From assembly GCF_019308285.1 (NCBI RefSeq), contig NZ_WWEM01000037.1, positions 124,001-188,000 of the forward strand: a stretch of 64,000 nt of DNA, in the 5' to 3' direction. A program made the position numbers and the translations under genes. Every line of letters starts with the position of its first letter. Position 1 is the stretch's first letter. Shown here piece after piece: positions 52,953-60,954 of the stretch. The DNA comes from Flavobacterium quisquiliarum (GTDB taxonomy: Bacteria > Bacteroidota > Bacteroidia > Flavobacteriales > Flavobacteriaceae). A model generated the notes under the pieces. That model made no database searches. It worked only from the letters and a program-made list of their open reading frames with translations, and was not told the DNA's origin.

Positions 52953-53039
52953 AAATTCCAAATTCCAATCCTTTAGGGTGATATTCAAAATAAAAATTCC
53001 AAATTCCAATGCTATAGAAAACTTGGAATTTGGAATTTT
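52953..53039 (+). terminator. Repeat-containing terminator after recQ
   Basis: A 17-base 'aaattccaaattccaat' word occurs at 52953-52969 and again at 52994-53010. The second copy is mirrored by 53023-53039, giving a perfect 17-bp stem (left arm 52993-53009) with a 13-base loop, followed by CTTTTT. It sits between the convergent recQ and the small gene at 53069, so it likely ends transcription from recQ. Confidence 0.65.
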
Positions 53040-53068
53040 CTTTTTAAAGAATTTATTTTTTTGGAATT

Positions 53069-53308
53069 TTACTCAGTATAAATTTCCCCTCGATGCGGTT
53101 TCAAAGCATCTCTAACCTGAATCATATTTTCGTCAGTAACCACCATAAAAGCGGTTGCATGCATATCATTTACGATTGAAAAACCTGTGATATTTAAAGG
53201 TAGTTTTTCGATTACAATATATTCTTTCAAATGGATTTCATGATGTTCAGCAGTTTTAGCTGAAGCAGGTCCTCGGAAATCCCAAATTAGTTTTATTTTT
53301 CTAGACAT
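53069..53308 (-). CDS. Small protein of unknown function
   Basis: A 79-residue protein read from ATG 53308 (MSRKIKLIWDFRGPASAKTA). The in-frame ATG at 53350 would add 14 residues of junk-like sequence (MYLYNFKPFAPLKK), so I choose the shorter form. It has no signal peptide and no membrane span. It is rich in His and charged residues in the first half (EHHEIHLKEY) and has a beta-alpha pattern, FSIVNDMHATAFMVVTDENM, toward the end. I do not recognise the family. Base composition and length make it credible as a real gene. It is convergent with recQ. Confidence 0.65.
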   Translation of the reverse strand: MSRKIKLIWDFRGPASAKTAEHHEIHLKEYIVIEKLPLNITGFSIVNDMHATAFMVVTDENMIQVRDALKPHRGEIYTE

Positions 53309-53401
53309 TTTTTTTAAAGGTGCAAAAGGTTTAAAGTTGTAAAGGTACAAAGTGTTTCTTAAAGATTCTGAGTTTCTAAGATTCTTAGATTTTTGCTGTA
53401 G

Positions 53402-53421
53402 AGACGCACCGCAGTGCGTCT
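53402..53421. repeat. REP-like GC-rich palindrome
   Basis: AGACGCAC-CGCA-GTGCGTCT forms a perfect 8-bp stem with a four-base loop. It is much more GC-rich than its surroundings, as expected of dispersed REP-like elements. Confidence 0.5.
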
Positions 53422-53492
53422 AACTTTTTAATCCAAATAATCAGTGGCAAAAAAAGAATAGTAAAGATTTTAAGAGGAGAAAATTTGTGGCA

Positions 53493-53640
53493 TAATTAAC
53501 CGCAAAGTACGCTAAGATTTAATTTTTCATTACGCATAGAAAAGACAAAGTTCGCAAAGCTAAATCAACACAAAGCTTTGCGAACTTTATGTTTTTAGAA
53601 AACCATGCTCAAAAAACTTAGCGTACTTTGCGGTTAATTA
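53493..53640. repeat. Nested long inverted repeat (24-bp outer, 15-bp inner arms)
   Basis: Outer arms 53493-53516 and 53617-53640 are perfect 24-bp reverse complements containing CCGCAAAGTACGC. Inner arms 53547-53561 and 53574-53588 are perfect 15-bp reverse complements containing GTTCGCAAAGC. The whole could fold into one long hairpin. Both arms share the 'CGCAAAG' word. The outer right arm ends 22 bases before the -7 box of the next gene. Confidence 0.7.
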
Positions 53641-53661
53641 CATAAAGTCAGTTCAAAATAG

Positions 53662-53669
53662 TACTTTTG
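53662..53669 (+). promoter_or_regulatory. Candidate -7 promoter element (TACTTTTG)
   Basis: Exact TAnnTTTG match 48 bases before the ATG of the FAD-dependent dehydrogenase. A -33 element at the right spacing would fall in or at the edge of the preceding inverted repeat, and none is obvious. Confidence 0.5.
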
Positions 53670-53716
53670 CATCTTCTTTTCATAGAAAGAAAAGCTAATA
53701 GAATAAAAACGAAAAA

Positions 53717-55276
53717 ATGCCTAAAGAACTTTTACTTCAAGTTACACCCGAAATTGCTGCAAACGAATCATTGCTAAAAGACCATTTGTCTAAGCAGATT
53801 AAAGTTTCTCCAAAAGAAATTCAGCATGTTTCTATTTTAAAACGCTCAATTGATGCACGTCAGAAAGCGATTAAAATCAACTTGAAAGTAGTTATTTATT
53901 TGAAAGGCGAACCTTTTCAGGAAACGAAAATTGAACTTCCAAAATATAAAGACGTCTCAAACGCACAAGAAGTAATTGTAGTCGGTGCTGGTCCAGCGGG
54001 ACTTTTTGCTGCTTTACAATTGGTTGAATTAGGCTTAAAGCCAATTGTACTCGAAAGAGGAAAAGACGTTCGAGGACGCCGACGTGACTTAAAAGCAATT
54101 AATCGTGAACATATAGTAAATGAAGATTCTAATTATTGTTTTGGGGAAGGTGGAGCAGGAACGTATTCTGACGGTAAATTATACACTCGTTCTAAAAAGC
54201 GAGGTGATGTAACCAGAATTTTAGAGCTTTTGGTTGCTTTTGGTGCTTCAGAAGATATTTTGGTTGAAGCCCATCCGCATATTGGAACAAATAAATTACC
54301 TAAAATTATCGAAGATATCCGCGAAAAAATTAGAGAATTTGGCGGGCAGGTTTTATTTGAAACCCGTGTGGATGATATTTTAGTAAAAAATAATGAAGTC
54401 GAAGGAATTGTAAAGCAGAATGGAGATAAGATTCATGCGAATAAATTGATTTTAGCAACAGGACATTCGGCGCGTGATATTTTTGAATTATTAGATAAAA
54501 AGAAAATTTTAATAGAAGCAAAACCTTTTGCTTTAGGCGTTCGTGCAGAACATGCGCAAGAACTTATTGACAGTATTCAATACAGCTGTGATTTCCGTGG
54601 AGAACATTTACCTCCGGCTCCATACTCGATTGTAAAACAAGTAAACGGTCGCGGGATGTATTCGTTCTGTATGTGTCCGGGTGGTGTAATTGCGCCTTGT
54701 GCTACAAGTCCGGGTGAAGTGGTTACAAACGGTTGGTCGCCATCTAAACGTGATCAGTCTACAGCCAATTCAGGAATTGTGGTCGAATTGAAATTGGAAG
54801 ATTTCAAACCTTTTGCCAAATTTGGTGCTTTGGCCGGAATGGAATTTCAAAAAAGTATCGAACAAAAAGCATGGCATTTGGCTGGGGAAACTCAAAAAGT
54901 TCCAGCACAACGAATGATCGATTTTACAAAAAGCAAAGTTTCGGCAGATATTCCAAAAACCTCTTATGTTCCAGGAACTACTTCAGTAGAATTGGGACAG
55001 GTTTTCCCGGGTTTCTTAACTCAGATTATGCGTCAGGGATTTCAGGATTTTGGTAAATCAATGAAAGGGTATTTAACCAATGAAGCAATTTTACATGCGC
55101 CGGAAAGCAGAACCTCATCGCCAGTTAGAATTCCGCGAGATCCTATGACTTACGAGCATTTGCAAATCAAAGGATTATATCCTTGCGGAGAAGGTGCTGG
55201 TTATGCCGGTGGAATCATTTCTGCGGCCATTGATGGCGAAAAATGTGCCTTGATGATTGCGGAGTCCTTGAAATAA
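53717..55276 (+). CDS. FAD-dependent dehydrogenase (COG2509-like)
   Basis: A 519-residue flavoprotein. About 85 residues precede the FAD-binding GxGxxG fold VIVVGAGPAGLFAALQLVEL (from about residue 88), and VLERGKDVRGRRRDL follows. CFGEGGAGTYSDGKLYTRSK is a hallmark of the uncharacterised FAD-dependent dehydrogenase group found in many bacteria. FCMCPGGVIAPCATSPGEVV contributes three conserved-looking cysteines. The closing GLYPCGEGAGYAGGIISAAI is the second FAD motif. Substrate is unknown. It is monocistronic with its own promoter. Confidence 0.85.
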   Translation: MPKELLLQVTPEIAANESLLKDHLSKQIKVSPKEIQHVSILKRSIDARQKAIKINLKVVIYLKGEPFQETKIELPKYKDVSNAQEVIVVGAGPAGLFAALQLVELGLKPIVLERGKDVRGRRRDLKAINREHIVNEDSNYCFGEGGAGTYSDGKLYTRSKKRGDVTRILELLVAFGASEDILVEAHPHIGTNKLPKIIEDIREKIREFGGQVLFETRVDDILVKNNEVEGIVKQNGDKIHANKLILATGHSARDIFELLDKKKILIEAKPFALGVRAEHAQELIDSIQYSCDFRGEHLPPAPYSIVKQVNGRGMYSFCMCPGGVIAPCATSPGEVVTNGWSPSKRDQSTANSGIVVELKLEDFKPFAKFGALAGMEFQKSIEQKAWHLAGETQKVPAQRMIDFTKSKVSADIPKTSYVPGTTSVELGQVFPGFLTQIMRQGFQDFGKSMKGYLTNEAILHAPESRTSSPVRIPRDPMTYEHLQIKGLYPCGEGAGYAGGIISAAIDGEKCALMIAESLK

Positions 55277-55351
55277 TTGACCTCAGGATTTTTCATGTAG
55301 TAAAAAGATTGTTATCTTAGTGGTTTGATTCTAATAGAAATTGCCCCAAAG

Positions 55352-56053
55352 ATGACTATAAAAGACATTGAAACAAAATACGGATTCGAATATCCACTTC
55401 TATACAAACAACTAGATGCCGATGGTATGCTGGATGTTGGAGAATACGGCCCAAATTGGTTTACAGAAGTTTATCCAACTTTAAAAGATAATCCGCCTTT
55501 ACTTTTGCATTCTTACGATTTTGAATCTCTCAATTTGAAATCGGTTGCTGAGGAAATAGAAGAACTGAGAGATCCAGAAGATTATCGAAATATAAATCCC
55601 GAATTTAAATTTATTCCGTTTGCAAAAAGTGGTGGTGGAGATCATTATTGCTTTTTTCTAAACGAAGAAGAAAATGGAGATGTACCAATTGTTTTTGTAT
55701 GGCACGATTCTAATGAAGTCAATTATCTAGCTAAAAACCTTCAGGATTTTATTTTTAAAGTTTTATTGATCGATATGTCACAACAGGATTTGTATAATGA
55801 ACTGAGTGACGAAGAATTTAGAAGTGACTTAGAATCGGTTTTTAAATCTCATAAAAAATATTTAACAGAGCGTCAGAACGAGATTTTAGAGTCTATTCTA
55901 AAACGCGAAATTATCGATTACGAAATTAATGTTTCTCCCAAAATAGTAGAAACGGCAAGAGGTTTGTTAACGGATCATGAATTAGAATCTATCGTTAATG
56001 AAGTGATTCCTTTTGATAAAATGAATAAAAGTTTTAAATATTCGAACGAATAA
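55352..56053 (+). CDS. SMI1/KNR4 (SUKH)-like protein
   Basis: A 233-residue protein read from ATG 55352; an in-frame TTG at 55325 would add nine residues. The first 150 residues have the SUKH pattern: an amphipathic helical start (IKDIETKYGFEYPLLYKQLD), then FKFIPFAKSGGGDHYCFFLN, VPIVFVWHDSNEVNYLAKNL and QDFIFKVLL. The GGDHYCFF segment is typical of SUKH folds. The C-terminal 80 residues are helical and charged, with no assigned family. SUKH proteins are often immunity proteins of polymorphic toxins, but no toxin gene is visible nearby. It is followed seven bases later by an unrecognised gene. Confidence 0.7.
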   Translation: MTIKDIETKYGFEYPLLYKQLDADGMLDVGEYGPNWFTEVYPTLKDNPPLLLHSYDFESLNLKSVAEEIEELRDPEDYRNINPEFKFIPFAKSGGGDHYCFFLNEEENGDVPIVFVWHDSNEVNYLAKNLQDFIFKVLLIDMSQQDLYNELSDEEFRSDLESVFKSHKKYLTERQNEILESILKREIIDYEINVSPKIVETARGLLTDHELESIVNEVIPFDKMNKSFKYSNE

Positions 56054-56060
56054 ACCTTTC

Positions 56061-57149
56061 ATGAAAAATTTCTTTGCTAATATATTTAATAGAAATAACG
56101 ATCCGCAATCCATCATTTCTTTTGATGTTATAAATCCGATTTACAATTATTTATATAATGAGTCGAATAGTTTAGAATTTAAAGTAAAAGGAATTCCGGA
56201 TTCCGTTTTTGTCAATTTGTATTCCATTCCGTATTCATTAGATCATGAAGTGGGAAGAGCAGAAGTTAAAAAATCAGGATTTAATAATGTTTATGAGGTT
56301 TTAAATGAACTTTATAAAAAACTGAATATTGGAACTTTAACGGAGGAAATGATTCAGGAAGGATTAGAGTATGATTTTATTCATATTCACTTTTATTCTC
56401 AGCCGAGTCAGGAAATGAAGAAACACTTTAATCGTGTTATCAATAACTTCATGATTTTCTTTTGTTGTACCAATAGTTTAGAAATAAACGATATTAGGAT
56501 TTTATACTCCAGCAGTCATTTTTTAGATTATACAAAAGGATTATTAGACTCTGAATTTCTTGATTTTAACACGCCTAAAAATGAAACTCAGGAAATCGGC
56601 ATTAAAGATTTTAAATTGGTTTTACAGGGGATCTGTGAATATCTAAATCTTGAAATTCCCAAAACGGTAGAACTTCCTTCTTCTGAAAGCGTATTGTTGG
56701 ATGAAAATGCAACTATCGAAGATTTTAAAGAGTTTGTTAATCTGGTTTCGAGAGGCACTATTGAAGAAGAGGCACTTAATGAATATGCTGAAAATCTTTT
56801 TGAAAATTTCAACGATGATACCAAAGAAGATTACGAAAGTACAGAACAACACTTTGCTTTTTTTGAAAGTATTGATGCCTGGAACAGCGACTGGAAGTTT
56901 GATCCTGAAGATGCCGAATATTTCATTTCTGAAATGCTTGGTGAAGATTTCAAATTCGATTATCCCGAAGAAACCTACAGCCACGATTTGTTTCCATACA
57001 TTCAATCAGAGCTAGCAAAATCCAATCTGGAACTATTGACTTATGAGACTTTTGGTGATAATTATCTGTTTTTTATAGCCAATAAAGATGAAGTGGAAAG
57101 AATTTTAGAATTGTCTGAATTGACAAAGATTGAAATTAACCAGCTTTAA
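56061..57149 (+). CDS. Acidic protein of unknown function, partner of the SUKH-like gene
   Basis: A 362-residue soluble, strongly acidic protein with no signal peptide or membrane span. The N-terminal half is alpha/beta (SIISFDVINPIYNYLY, then YDFIHIHFYSQPSQEMKKHF). The middle is helical and Asp/Glu-rich (about 210-270). The last 110 residues (SIDAWNSDWKFDPEDAEYFI, then YLFFIANKDEVERILEL) resemble the DUF6630-like pattern, from memory only. The tight seven-base spacing after the SUKH-like gene indicates one operon. I do not assign a function. Confidence 0.65.
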   Translation: MKNFFANIFNRNNDPQSIISFDVINPIYNYLYNESNSLEFKVKGIPDSVFVNLYSIPYSLDHEVGRAEVKKSGFNNVYEVLNELYKKLNIGTLTEEMIQEGLEYDFIHIHFYSQPSQEMKKHFNRVINNFMIFFCCTNSLEINDIRILYSSSHFLDYTKGLLDSEFLDFNTPKNETQEIGIKDFKLVLQGICEYLNLEIPKTVELPSSESVLLDENATIEDFKEFVNLVSRGTIEEEALNEYAENLFENFNDDTKEDYESTEQHFAFFESIDAWNSDWKFDPEDAEYFISEMLGEDFKFDYPEETYSHDLFPYIQSELAKSNLELLTYETFGDNYLFFIANKDEVERILELSELTKIEINQL

Positions 57150-57190
57150 GAGAAATAGCTACGACCCGAGCGATAGCGAACTGGCGAAGC

Positions 57191-57255
57191 AATTCACGAA
57201 TTTATTTGAAAACTTTGCGCATAGATTTTAAAAATAAAATTCGTGAATTCGTGGC
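57191..57255. repeat. 'attcgtgaattcgtgg' inverted repeat, first copy
   Basis: AATTCACGAATTT (57191-57203) and AAATTCGTGAATT (57237-57249) are perfect 13-bp complements, and the right side continues into CGTGGCAG. It lies between the convergent acidic-protein gene and the quinone oxidoreductase gene. The same words form the 27-bp palindrome at 58281. Confidence 0.6.
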
Positions 57256-57263
57256 AGAAAAAT

Positions 57264-58223
57264 TTAGGGTATCAAAATTATTTTCCCTGTGCTTTTTCTG
57301 CTTTCCAGAAAATCATGTGCCAGTTTTCCTTCGGATAATTTGAAAGAAGTGGGTTCTGAAAGTTTGATTTTACCTTCGCTAATCCAATGGAATAGCTGAG
57401 TTGCTCTTTTGATTCTTTCTTCTTTAGAAGTTAAATAACTCCATAAATCGCCTCCTGTTAAAGTTTTGGAACCGTCCATTAACATTCTTGGATCGACTGG
57501 TGCAGGATCTCCGCCCGCCATTCCGAAGAAAATCACTTGTCCGCATTCTTTGGTTACTTCGAAACTTTCCATTAACGTACTTCCAATACTGTCATAGACA
57601 GCGTCAACGCCTTTTGGAGTAATTTTGAAAACCTCAGCTTTCCAATCCTCATTATAAAGAAAAACATAATCCGCGCCTTGTTCAAATCCGATTTTAGCTT
57701 TATCAGCAGATGAGGTTAAACCGATAACAGTTGCGCCTAAAAGATTGCTGATTTGCGTTAGAATCTGTCCAACTCCGCCGGCAACGGCATGAATTAAAAC
57801 GGTTTCTCCTTTTGCTGTTTTGTGACTGTCAGTAGCTAAATAATGAGCGGTCAAACCTTGTAATAAAACCGAAGAAGCAGTTTCAAACGAAATACTTTCG
57901 GGTAAAGGCAAAACATGATTTACATTAACGGCAACCAATTCTGCATTAGCAAAAGGAACATCGGCGAAAGCCACACGATCACCAATTTTATATTCCGGAT
58001 GGTTATTTGCATCAATTACAATTCCGGCACCTTCGTAACCGGCAATAAAAGGTGGATTTCCTTTTAAGTGATAATTTCCTTTTCGGCGGTAAACATCTGC
58101 AAAATTTAACCCTATGGCTTTCATTTCGACCAGAATCTCGTCGTTTTTCAATTGCGGATTTGGAATTTCTATATATTCTAAAACATCTGAATCTCCAAAA
58201 GTAGAGAAGGTAAGTGCTTTCAT
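57264..58223 (-). CDS. Zinc-independent quinone oxidoreductase (MDR superfamily)
   Basis: A 319-residue medium-chain dehydrogenase/reductase of the NADPH:quinone reductase (Qor) branch. MKALTFSTFGDSDVLEYIEI is the usual start. AIGLNFADVYRRKGNYHLKG, PFIAGYEGAGIVIDANNH, LLQGLTAHYLATDSHKTAKG and VLIHAVAGGVGQILTQISNL (the NADP-binding AxxGGVG motif) are all present, as is GADYVFLYNEDWKAEV. The zinc-ligand cysteines of alcohol dehydrogenases are absent. It reduces quinones or enones with NADPH in the cytoplasm; the natural substrate is unknown. Confidence 0.93.
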   Translation of the reverse strand: MKALTFSTFGDSDVLEYIEIPNPQLKNDEILVEMKAIGLNFADVYRRKGNYHLKGNPPFIAGYEGAGIVIDANNHPEYKIGDRVAFADVPFANAELVAVNVNHVLPLPESISFETASSVLLQGLTAHYLATDSHKTAKGETVLIHAVAGGVGQILTQISNLLGATVIGLTSSADKAKIGFEQGADYVFLYNEDWKAEVFKITPKGVDAVYDSIGSTLMESFEVTKECGQVIFFGMAGGDPAPVDPRMLMDGSKTLTGGDLWSYLTSKEERIKRATQLFHWISEGKIKLSEPTSFKLSEGKLAHDFLESRKSTGKIILIP

Positions 58224-58280
58224 TTTGTAATGTGTTTAAGAATACAAAGTACGTGAAAATTCATTTTCAGATTGAAAAGT

Positions 58281-58357
58281 TTTTATAGCCACGAATTCAC
58301 GAATTATCATATAATAAATATTGAAAAAAAATAATTCGTGAATTCGTGGCTATAAAA
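58281..58357. repeat. Perfect 27-bp inverted repeat
   Basis: Arms 58281-58307 and 58331-58357 are exact reverse complements over 27 bases, with a 23-base AT-only-like loop. The core words are CACGAATTCACGAATT and its complement. The right arm ends three bases before the stop codon of the Xaa-Pro aminopeptidase gene and would form a strong hairpin terminator-like structure for it. Confidence 0.75.
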
Positions 58358-58359
58358 AA

Positions 58360-59763
58360 CTAGATTTTAGGAAACTTCATCTCATTAAAAGTGCTTTTCT
58401 GTTTAGCTAAAGCTTCAACATCTTGCCATTTTCTTGGTGATTCTGCAGAAAGGTTTTCGTATGAATTTTTGGTGATTAAAATATCATCTTCTATTCGAAC
58501 ACCGATGTTCCACCATTTTTTATCACATTTACTGTTTGCTGGAATATAAATTCCTGGTTCAACAGTAAAAATCATGTTTTCTTTTAAGGTGCTCATATAA
58601 TTTCCTTTATCGTGAACATCTAAACCAAGAAAGTGCGAACAGCTGTGCGGATAATAAATTTTAACGTCTTTTGGATCTGTAATAATTCCTAATTTGATTA
58701 ATCCGGTTGTAATCACTTCTCTTGCTTTTTTATTTAAATCCTGAAAGGGGGTTCCGACTTTGCAAATTTTAAAAACCTCTTCCTGAGCTTCATAAACCAA
58801 GTGGTAGATTGCTTTTTGTTCTTCGCTAAATTTTCCGTTAGCAGGAACAGTTCGGGTCACATCGGCAGAATAACCGTGGTATTCAGAACCAACATCCATC
58901 AGCAATAATTGATTGTCCATTTTGGTTGCATTGTTTTCTCCGTAGTGTAAAATACAGCCATTTGCTCCAGCGCCAACAATCGGTGGATAACCTTCATCTT
59001 CGGCTCCATAATGTCTGTGAATGTATCTGTGGATTCCGTCTGCTTCGTTTTCGCTCATGTCTGGCCCAACCGCTTTCATTACTTCATTATGTGCAATGCA
59101 GGAAAGTTTAACCGATTTTCGCATTAAGTCTATTTCTTCAGGAGTTTTTATTTCTCTTAAAGAATTAGTGATCGTATTAAAAAGCATTACAGGTGCTTCA
59201 TCATCAGTTTTAATGGAAGCTTTAGATTTGAACGATTCAATTAAGCCAAAAAGATCAAAACCTGTTTTATTTTTCCCGAGGTCTGTTGGAATTTTATCGT
59301 AGATAATTTTATCAAATTTTTTGAAGTCAATGACGAAAGTATTAAAATCTTTTCCGTTATAAACAGTGGTAAAACCTAATTTAGATTTTGCACCTTCAAC
59401 ACCTAAACGTCTACCTGTCCAGGTTTCCTGCGCAGCATTTCTTTCTCTCACAAAAAGAACTTCAGTATATTTTTCATCCCCTTGCGGTTCTTTAAAAAGC
59501 AATAAAACGGCATCTGGTTCTTTGTAACCAGTTAAGTAATATAGATCAGGATTTGCGTGATACGTATAATTAATGTCTTTTGAAAATACTCTTTCGGGAT
59601 AAGAAAAAACTACGGCAACCGAATTGGCGGGCATTAAATTTCTAAAAGCTTCACGGCGGCCTTTGTGAAATTCTTTTGATAGGAAATCTGTTGGCAAATT
59701 TTCCTGTGAATGAATTCCGGAAAAGCTAATAATAAAGACAAACAATAATAGAAATTGCTTCAT
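58360..59763 (-). CDS. Secreted Xaa-Pro aminopeptidase (M24B)
   Basis: A 467-residue protein with a signal peptide (FLLLFVFIISFSGIHSQ, cleavage near residue 19) and therefore probably periplasmic. The N-terminal creatinase-like domain contains NYTYHANPDLYYLTGYKEPD. The pita-bread domain has the metal ligands: LLMDVGSEYHGYSADVTRTV (two Asp), PHSCSHFLGLDVHDKGNYMS (His), FTVEPGIYIPANSKCDKKWW (Glu) and NIGVRIEDDILITK (Glu). It removes N-terminal residues preceding proline. Length and all five ligands are typical. It stands alone between inverted repeats and a transporter operon on the same strand. Confidence 0.93.
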   Translation of the reverse strand: MKQFLLLFVFIISFSGIHSQENLPTDFLSKEFHKGRREAFRNLMPANSVAVVFSYPERVFSKDINYTYHANPDLYYLTGYKEPDAVLLLFKEPQGDEKYTEVLFVRERNAAQETWTGRRLGVEGAKSKLGFTTVYNGKDFNTFVIDFKKFDKIIYDKIPTDLGKNKTGFDLFGLIESFKSKASIKTDDEAPVMLFNTITNSLREIKTPEEIDLMRKSVKLSCIAHNEVMKAVGPDMSENEADGIHRYIHRHYGAEDEGYPPIVGAGANGCILHYGENNATKMDNQLLLMDVGSEYHGYSADVTRTVPANGKFSEEQKAIYHLVYEAQEEVFKICKVGTPFQDLNKKAREVITTGLIKLGIITDPKDVKIYYPHSCSHFLGLDVHDKGNYMSTLKENMIFTVEPGIYIPANSKCDKKWWNIGVRIEDDILITKNSYENLSAESPRKWQDVEALAKQKSTFNEMKFPKI

Positions 59764-59835
59764 TTTTTTGATTTTTGGTTGATGATTTTTGATTTTTAAA
59801 TCTATGCAAATTACAAAAAAAGTGAAGCAAAACGA

Positions 59836-60954
59836 TCAAGATGTTTTTCTATAATTCAAAACCGCAGCAAAATTTAGAACAATTGCAAAACAGATAATAA
59901 TAAGCATGTGAGGTTTTATATCCTGAAAAGTACTTCCTTTAATAATAACCATTCGCATGACATCGATAAAATAACTTACAGGATTAAATCTGGAAACCGT
60001 TTTAGCCCATTCCGGCATGCTGTCTATCGAAGTAAAAAGGCCACCCATTAAAACAAAAATCATAATAAAGAAAAACATAATCAGCATGGCTTGTTGCTGT
60101 GTCTCACAAAAAGTGGAAACCAAAAGACCAAAGCCCAAAATGGCTAAAAGATATAGTACAACAAATCCATATAAAAGCAAGATGCTTCCGAGAGGCACAA
60201 TGCCATAAAAAATCCACGAAACAATCAAGCCTAAACCAAAAACTACATTTCCTAAAATCCAAAACGGAATTAATTTCCCTAATATAAAATGATATTTTTT
60301 TATGGGAGAAACATTAATCTGTTCGATGGTTCCGCCTTCTTTTTCTTTTACAATATTTAATGCAGAAAGAAATCCGCCAACAAGTGTTACCAACATTGCT
60401 AAAACGCCTGGCACCATATAAAGCTGATAATTTAAATTAGGATTATACCAGTTTGAAGAGGTAATCTCAATAGCAGGCATTGGATTGAATTTATCCGGAA
60501 CAATATTTTTTACCCGAATTTGATTGTTGTATTCCTGAATTATCGAAGAAATGTAACCGCCTCCAAGTCCTGCTTTTGTACCGTTTACAGCATTTATGGT
60601 GATAAAAAGCTGTTGCTGGTTTTCGGTCAGTAATTCTTTTTCAAAGTTTTTAGGAATCTCCAGTATAATATCAGCCTTATCTTCTTCAACCAAATGCAGT
60701 GCTTTACGATAGGATTGCGAATATCCTGTAAGTCTGAAATATCCCGATGAAGTAACTTTAGTAATTAAATCTCTAGAATAGTCGGAATGATTGTTGTCTA
60801 TAACCGCCAGATTGATATTTTTAACTTCATAATTAGCTGCCAATGGTAAGATAATAAGCTGGATAACCGGCATGGCTAAAATGATGGCCAAAATAGCCCG
60901 ATTACGGAATATCTGTTTGAATTCTTTGATTAGTAAAAAACGTAATATTCTCAT
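59836..60954 (-). CDS. ABC-2 type efflux permease (YbhR/YhhJ-like)
   Basis: A 372-residue membrane protein with one N-terminal span, a large periplasmic loop (about 45-170), and five spans toward the C-terminus. LIKEFKQIFRNRAILAIILA and MPVIQLIILPLAANYEVKNI open it. LNIVKEKEGGTIEQINVSPI and FILGKLIPFWILG are the coupling-helix and permease signature segments. NPVSYFIDVMRMVIIKG near the end is also typical. It is the last gene of the five-gene exporter operon, overlapping the paired permease gene by four bases. It probably exports drugs or lipophilic compounds; substrate not known. Confidence 0.9.
   Translation of the reverse strand: MRILRFLLIKEFKQIFRNRAILAIILAMPVIQLIILPLAANYEVKNINLAVIDNNHSDYSRDLITKVTSSGYFRLTGYSQSYRKALHLVEEDKADIILEIPKNFEKELLTENQQQLFITINAVNGTKAGLGGGYISSIIQEYNNQIRVKNIVPDKFNPMPAIEITSSNWYNPNLNYQLYMVPGVLAMLVTLVGGFLSALNIVKEKEGGTIEQINVSPIKKYHFILGKLIPFWILGNVVFGLGLIVSWIFYGIVPLGSILLLYGFVVLYLLAILGFGLLVSTFCETQQQAMLIMFFFIMIFVLMGGLFTSIDSMPEWAKTVSRFNPVSYFIDVMRMVIIKGSTFQDIKPHMLIIICFAIVLNFAAVLNYRKTS

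Larger units (their letters stand above)
53309..53716. other. 408-base intergenic region rich in palindromes
   Basis: No gene of convincing length is seen here. It holds an 8-bp palindrome at 53402-53421, a nested pair of long inverted repeats at 53493-53640, and a promoter element at 53662. A run of broken 'taagattcttagattt' words lies at 53358-53392. Confidence 0.6.

Noticed and set aside
53493..53640. CRISPR-like array in the palindromic gap
   Set aside because: The repeats are inverted and nested, not direct and evenly spaced, and no cas gene is present.
55272..55352. Promoter for the SUKH-like gene
   Set aside because: TATCTTAG near 55313 is only a partial match to TAnnTTTG and no -33 element is present, so I did not list it.
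56643..57015. Overlapping open frames of about 100-120 codons on both strands
   Set aside because: They are embedded in the acidic protein gene, and their Lys- or Phe-rich translations are what the opposite or shifted frame of GAA/GAT-rich codons gives.
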